Positions 62,711 through 64,000 of a stretch of DNA of 64,000 nt are shown here, piece by piece (position 1 is the stretch's first letter; each line of letters begins with the position of its first letter). This DNA comes from an uncultured Bacteroides sp. GTDB lineage: Bacteria; Bacteroidota; Bacteroidia; Bacteroidales; Bacteroidaceae. The DNA lies in the NCBI RefSeq assembly GCF_958445495.1, contig NZ_CAUCSQ010000001.1, positions 190,554-254,553 on the forward strand, read 5' to 3'. The notes beneath the pieces are model-generated. The model was not told the origin of the DNA and did not search any database. It worked only from the letters and a program-made list of their open reading frames with translations. Position numbers and translations under genes: made by a program.

Positions 62711-63145
62711 TTATTCCAAAGGAGTGAATTCTTTATATTCGCGGGACATATTCATCTCCCCATATTCCCCTCTCCTGTCATAAACCGCAAATTTCTTAGC
62801 CGTAAGTTCTTCTATATCCCAATAATGGTCATAACCGAAACAAATCGTATTGGAACTCTGATTGTAGAAAGCCCACCGCCCGTTGACGTTATTCCGGCGT
62901 TCTTCCCCGTCTTCATCGGTAACTATCGAGGTGCGCGTATATGTGCCGTCCCTCCTGAATTCATACGTTTCCCGAATTGTCTCGCCATCATCGCCGTTAG
63001 CTGTCTTTTGCCCGCCCCATGTAATATCGCATATCAAGGATATGATTTCATTTTCCCCTTCGGTATAATATCCGGTCTTCTCCACACAACCCGTCATCCA
63101 GAAACAAATGATAAGAACCGGCAATATGAAAACCTTTCCTCTCAT
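62711..63145 (-). CDS. Small lipoprotein, unknown function (lipocalin-like pattern)
   Basis: A 144-residue lipoprotein (WMTGC, Cys20). The rest is beta-rich: ISLICDITWGGQKT, TYEFRRDGTYTRTSIVTDEDG, GRWAFYNQSSNTICFGYDHY, AKKFAVYD. A pattern of hairpins with a GRWAFY strand is common in lipocalin-like Bacteroides lipoproteins, but no family is certain. The ATG at 63145 is chosen over a TTG at 63148; it overlaps the upstream stop by one base (TGATG), implying coupled translation. Confidence 0.7.
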   Translation of the reverse strand: MRGKVFILPVLIICFWMTGCVEKTGYYTEGENEIISLICDITWGGQKTANGDDGETIRETYEFRRDGTYTRTSIVTDEDGEERRNNVNGRWAFYNQSSNTICFGYDHYWDIEELTAKKFAVYDRRGEYGEMNMSREYKEFTPLE

Positions 63146-63879
63146 CAATCCAAGAATTTAAAGTTCGCGATATGAGACTCTCCGCCGACTAGGCTCGTCG
63201 TCTCAAAAGTACATGCGACAGGAGTTCCCTGATTGATTACCCATTCAAAACAAGGGTTGATATGATAGCCTACGCCGCAAAACAAAACGCTTGCAGTCTC
63301 TTTATCACTGCCGTTTCCCATTTCGCAGGTTACAAGAAACGCCCAGCCGGCATTCCGGTACGAATGCGGATTCAACTCTACCGACGTTTCCACATGATTG
63401 GTCTCACCCATATAATAATTGTCCTGGTAATCCGCTACGCGAAGCAACGCGACCGTGGAAGAATAGCTACTGTCAGATGTCTTTTTCTTCAACTCAACCG
63501 GCGAATCGCTTTTTATCCGATTGACATATATATCGCTCTCCGTTATCATGACAATATAATCTACCCCGTGAGAGGCCGTCAACTGCCTGGACAAATGATT
63601 CACCTGGGCAAGGCTCTCCCTAAAAATATCCAGATTCAGAGGATTGACGGAGTTCAGCTCTTCCGCATCCGCATTCGTTATATAGGACAATGCAGAACTG
63701 CGTTTGTTCGAATTGATATAATACTCGTATGTAGTTTTATTTATATCTACAAAATTATTCAATGCCGCCGCGTCCTGCTGGTAATTCCGGCTCACGGCAA
63801 CCGGGACTGTAAGATTATCTTTACAACTTTGAAAAAATAAAGACAATGAGATTATCGCCAAAAATAGAATGTGTTTCAT
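63145..63879 (-). CDS. Lipoprotein of unknown function
   Basis: A 244-residue lipoprotein (LFFQSC, Cys19). An N-terminal helical part (AAALNNFVDINKTTYEYY, then ELNSVNPLNLDIFRESLAQVNHLSRQL) is followed by a beta-rich part (VDYIVMITESDIYVNRIK, STVALLRVADYQDNYYMGE, AGWAFLVTCEMGNG, SVLFCGVGYHINPCFEWVINQG). Two cysteines in the C-terminal half might pair. I do not recognise it. It is the first gene of a two-gene unit with a good -7 box and overlaps the next gene by one base. The last 120 bases of the window hold only this promoter region. Confidence 0.7.
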   Translation of the reverse strand: MKHILFLAIISLSLFFQSCKDNLTVPVAVSRNYQQDAAALNNFVDINKTTYEYYINSNKRSSALSYITNADAEELNSVNPLNLDIFRESLAQVNHLSRQLTASHGVDYIVMITESDIYVNRIKSDSPVELKKKTSDSSYSSTVALLRVADYQDNYYMGETNHVETSVELNPHSYRNAGWAFLVTCEMGNGSDKETASVLFCGVGYHINPCFEWVINQGTPVACTFETTSLVGGESHIANFKFLD

Positions 63880-63922
63880 ATACCAACCAGTTTAGATATT
63901 GTTGCCACTTATTATGGTCTTA

Positions 63923-63930
63923 CAAAGATA
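63923..63930 (-). promoter_or_regulatory. -7 box for the small lipoprotein pair
   Basis: Minus-strand TATCTTTG, about 45 bases upstream of the ATG at 63879. A CAAAA (minus TTTTG) at 63944-63948 is only 13 bases away, so the -33 is uncertain. Confidence 0.5.
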
Positions 63931-64000
63931 GAGTTATAAATAGCAAAAGAGGAGTTCTATAAATTAAAATATTGTAGTACAGTTGTTTATATGGTTCCAA

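Overview
The window looks like a chromosomal segment of a gut Bacteroides. The evidence is two SusC/SusD pairs with surrounding glycoside hydrolases, a hybrid two-component regulator, TAnnTTTG-type -7 promoter boxes with TTTG -33 boxes, lipoproteins and a dense set of Bacteroidota housekeeping genes. The species cannot be named from the sequence alone.

Positions 1 to about 24.3 kb are mostly core genome: the 3' end of folD, a CapA-like protein, tRNA-His, dnaX divergent from an FtsB/DivIC-like gene, an OmpH-like lipoprotein, pepD, an endonuclease/phosphatase-family lipoprotein, an MscS channel, a GH29 alpha-fucosidase, a four-gene minus-strand run (gpmA, class I fructose-bisphosphate aldolase, a sugar kinase fused to a RapZ-like C-terminus, a sugar-1-phosphate nucleotidyltransferase), a ModF-like ATPase, a lipoprotein pullulanase, and DUF4286-ruvC divergent from tRNA-Ala. 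Two patches of mobile-element wreckage sit beside the two tRNAs: a truncated tyrosine recombinase plus a transposase tail after tRNA-His, and a decayed IS4-like transposase after tRNA-Ala.

Positions 24.4-38.8 kb hold polysaccharide utilization locus 1 (plus strand). It has a membrane-bound TPR/HTH regulator, SusC, SusD, a four-domain SusE/F-like lipoprotein, a GH27/GH36-clan-like enzyme, a small carbohydrate-binding-like lipoprotein and two GH97 enzymes. Both GH97s carry the three glutamates of the inverting SusB type, so I infer an alpha-linked glucan or related alpha-glycoside as substrate. The locus ends against two ruined genes (GH20 hexosaminidase, sialate O-acetylesterase), which look like the scar of an older host-glycan locus.

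Positions 40.2-61.9 kb hold locus 2 (minus strand). In transcription order it has SusC, SusD, two M60 metalloproteases, a GH88, a GH109-like oxidoreductase-fold enzyme, a GH3, a hybrid two-component system, a second GH88 and a DUF2264 protein. Paired M60 proteases with uronate- and hexosamine-directed enzymes suggest a glycoprotein or proteoglycan substrate. No polysaccharide lyase is present in the window. The right end carries two small lipoprotein genes of unknown function.

No rRNA, CRISPR array, intact insertion sequence or prophage was seen.
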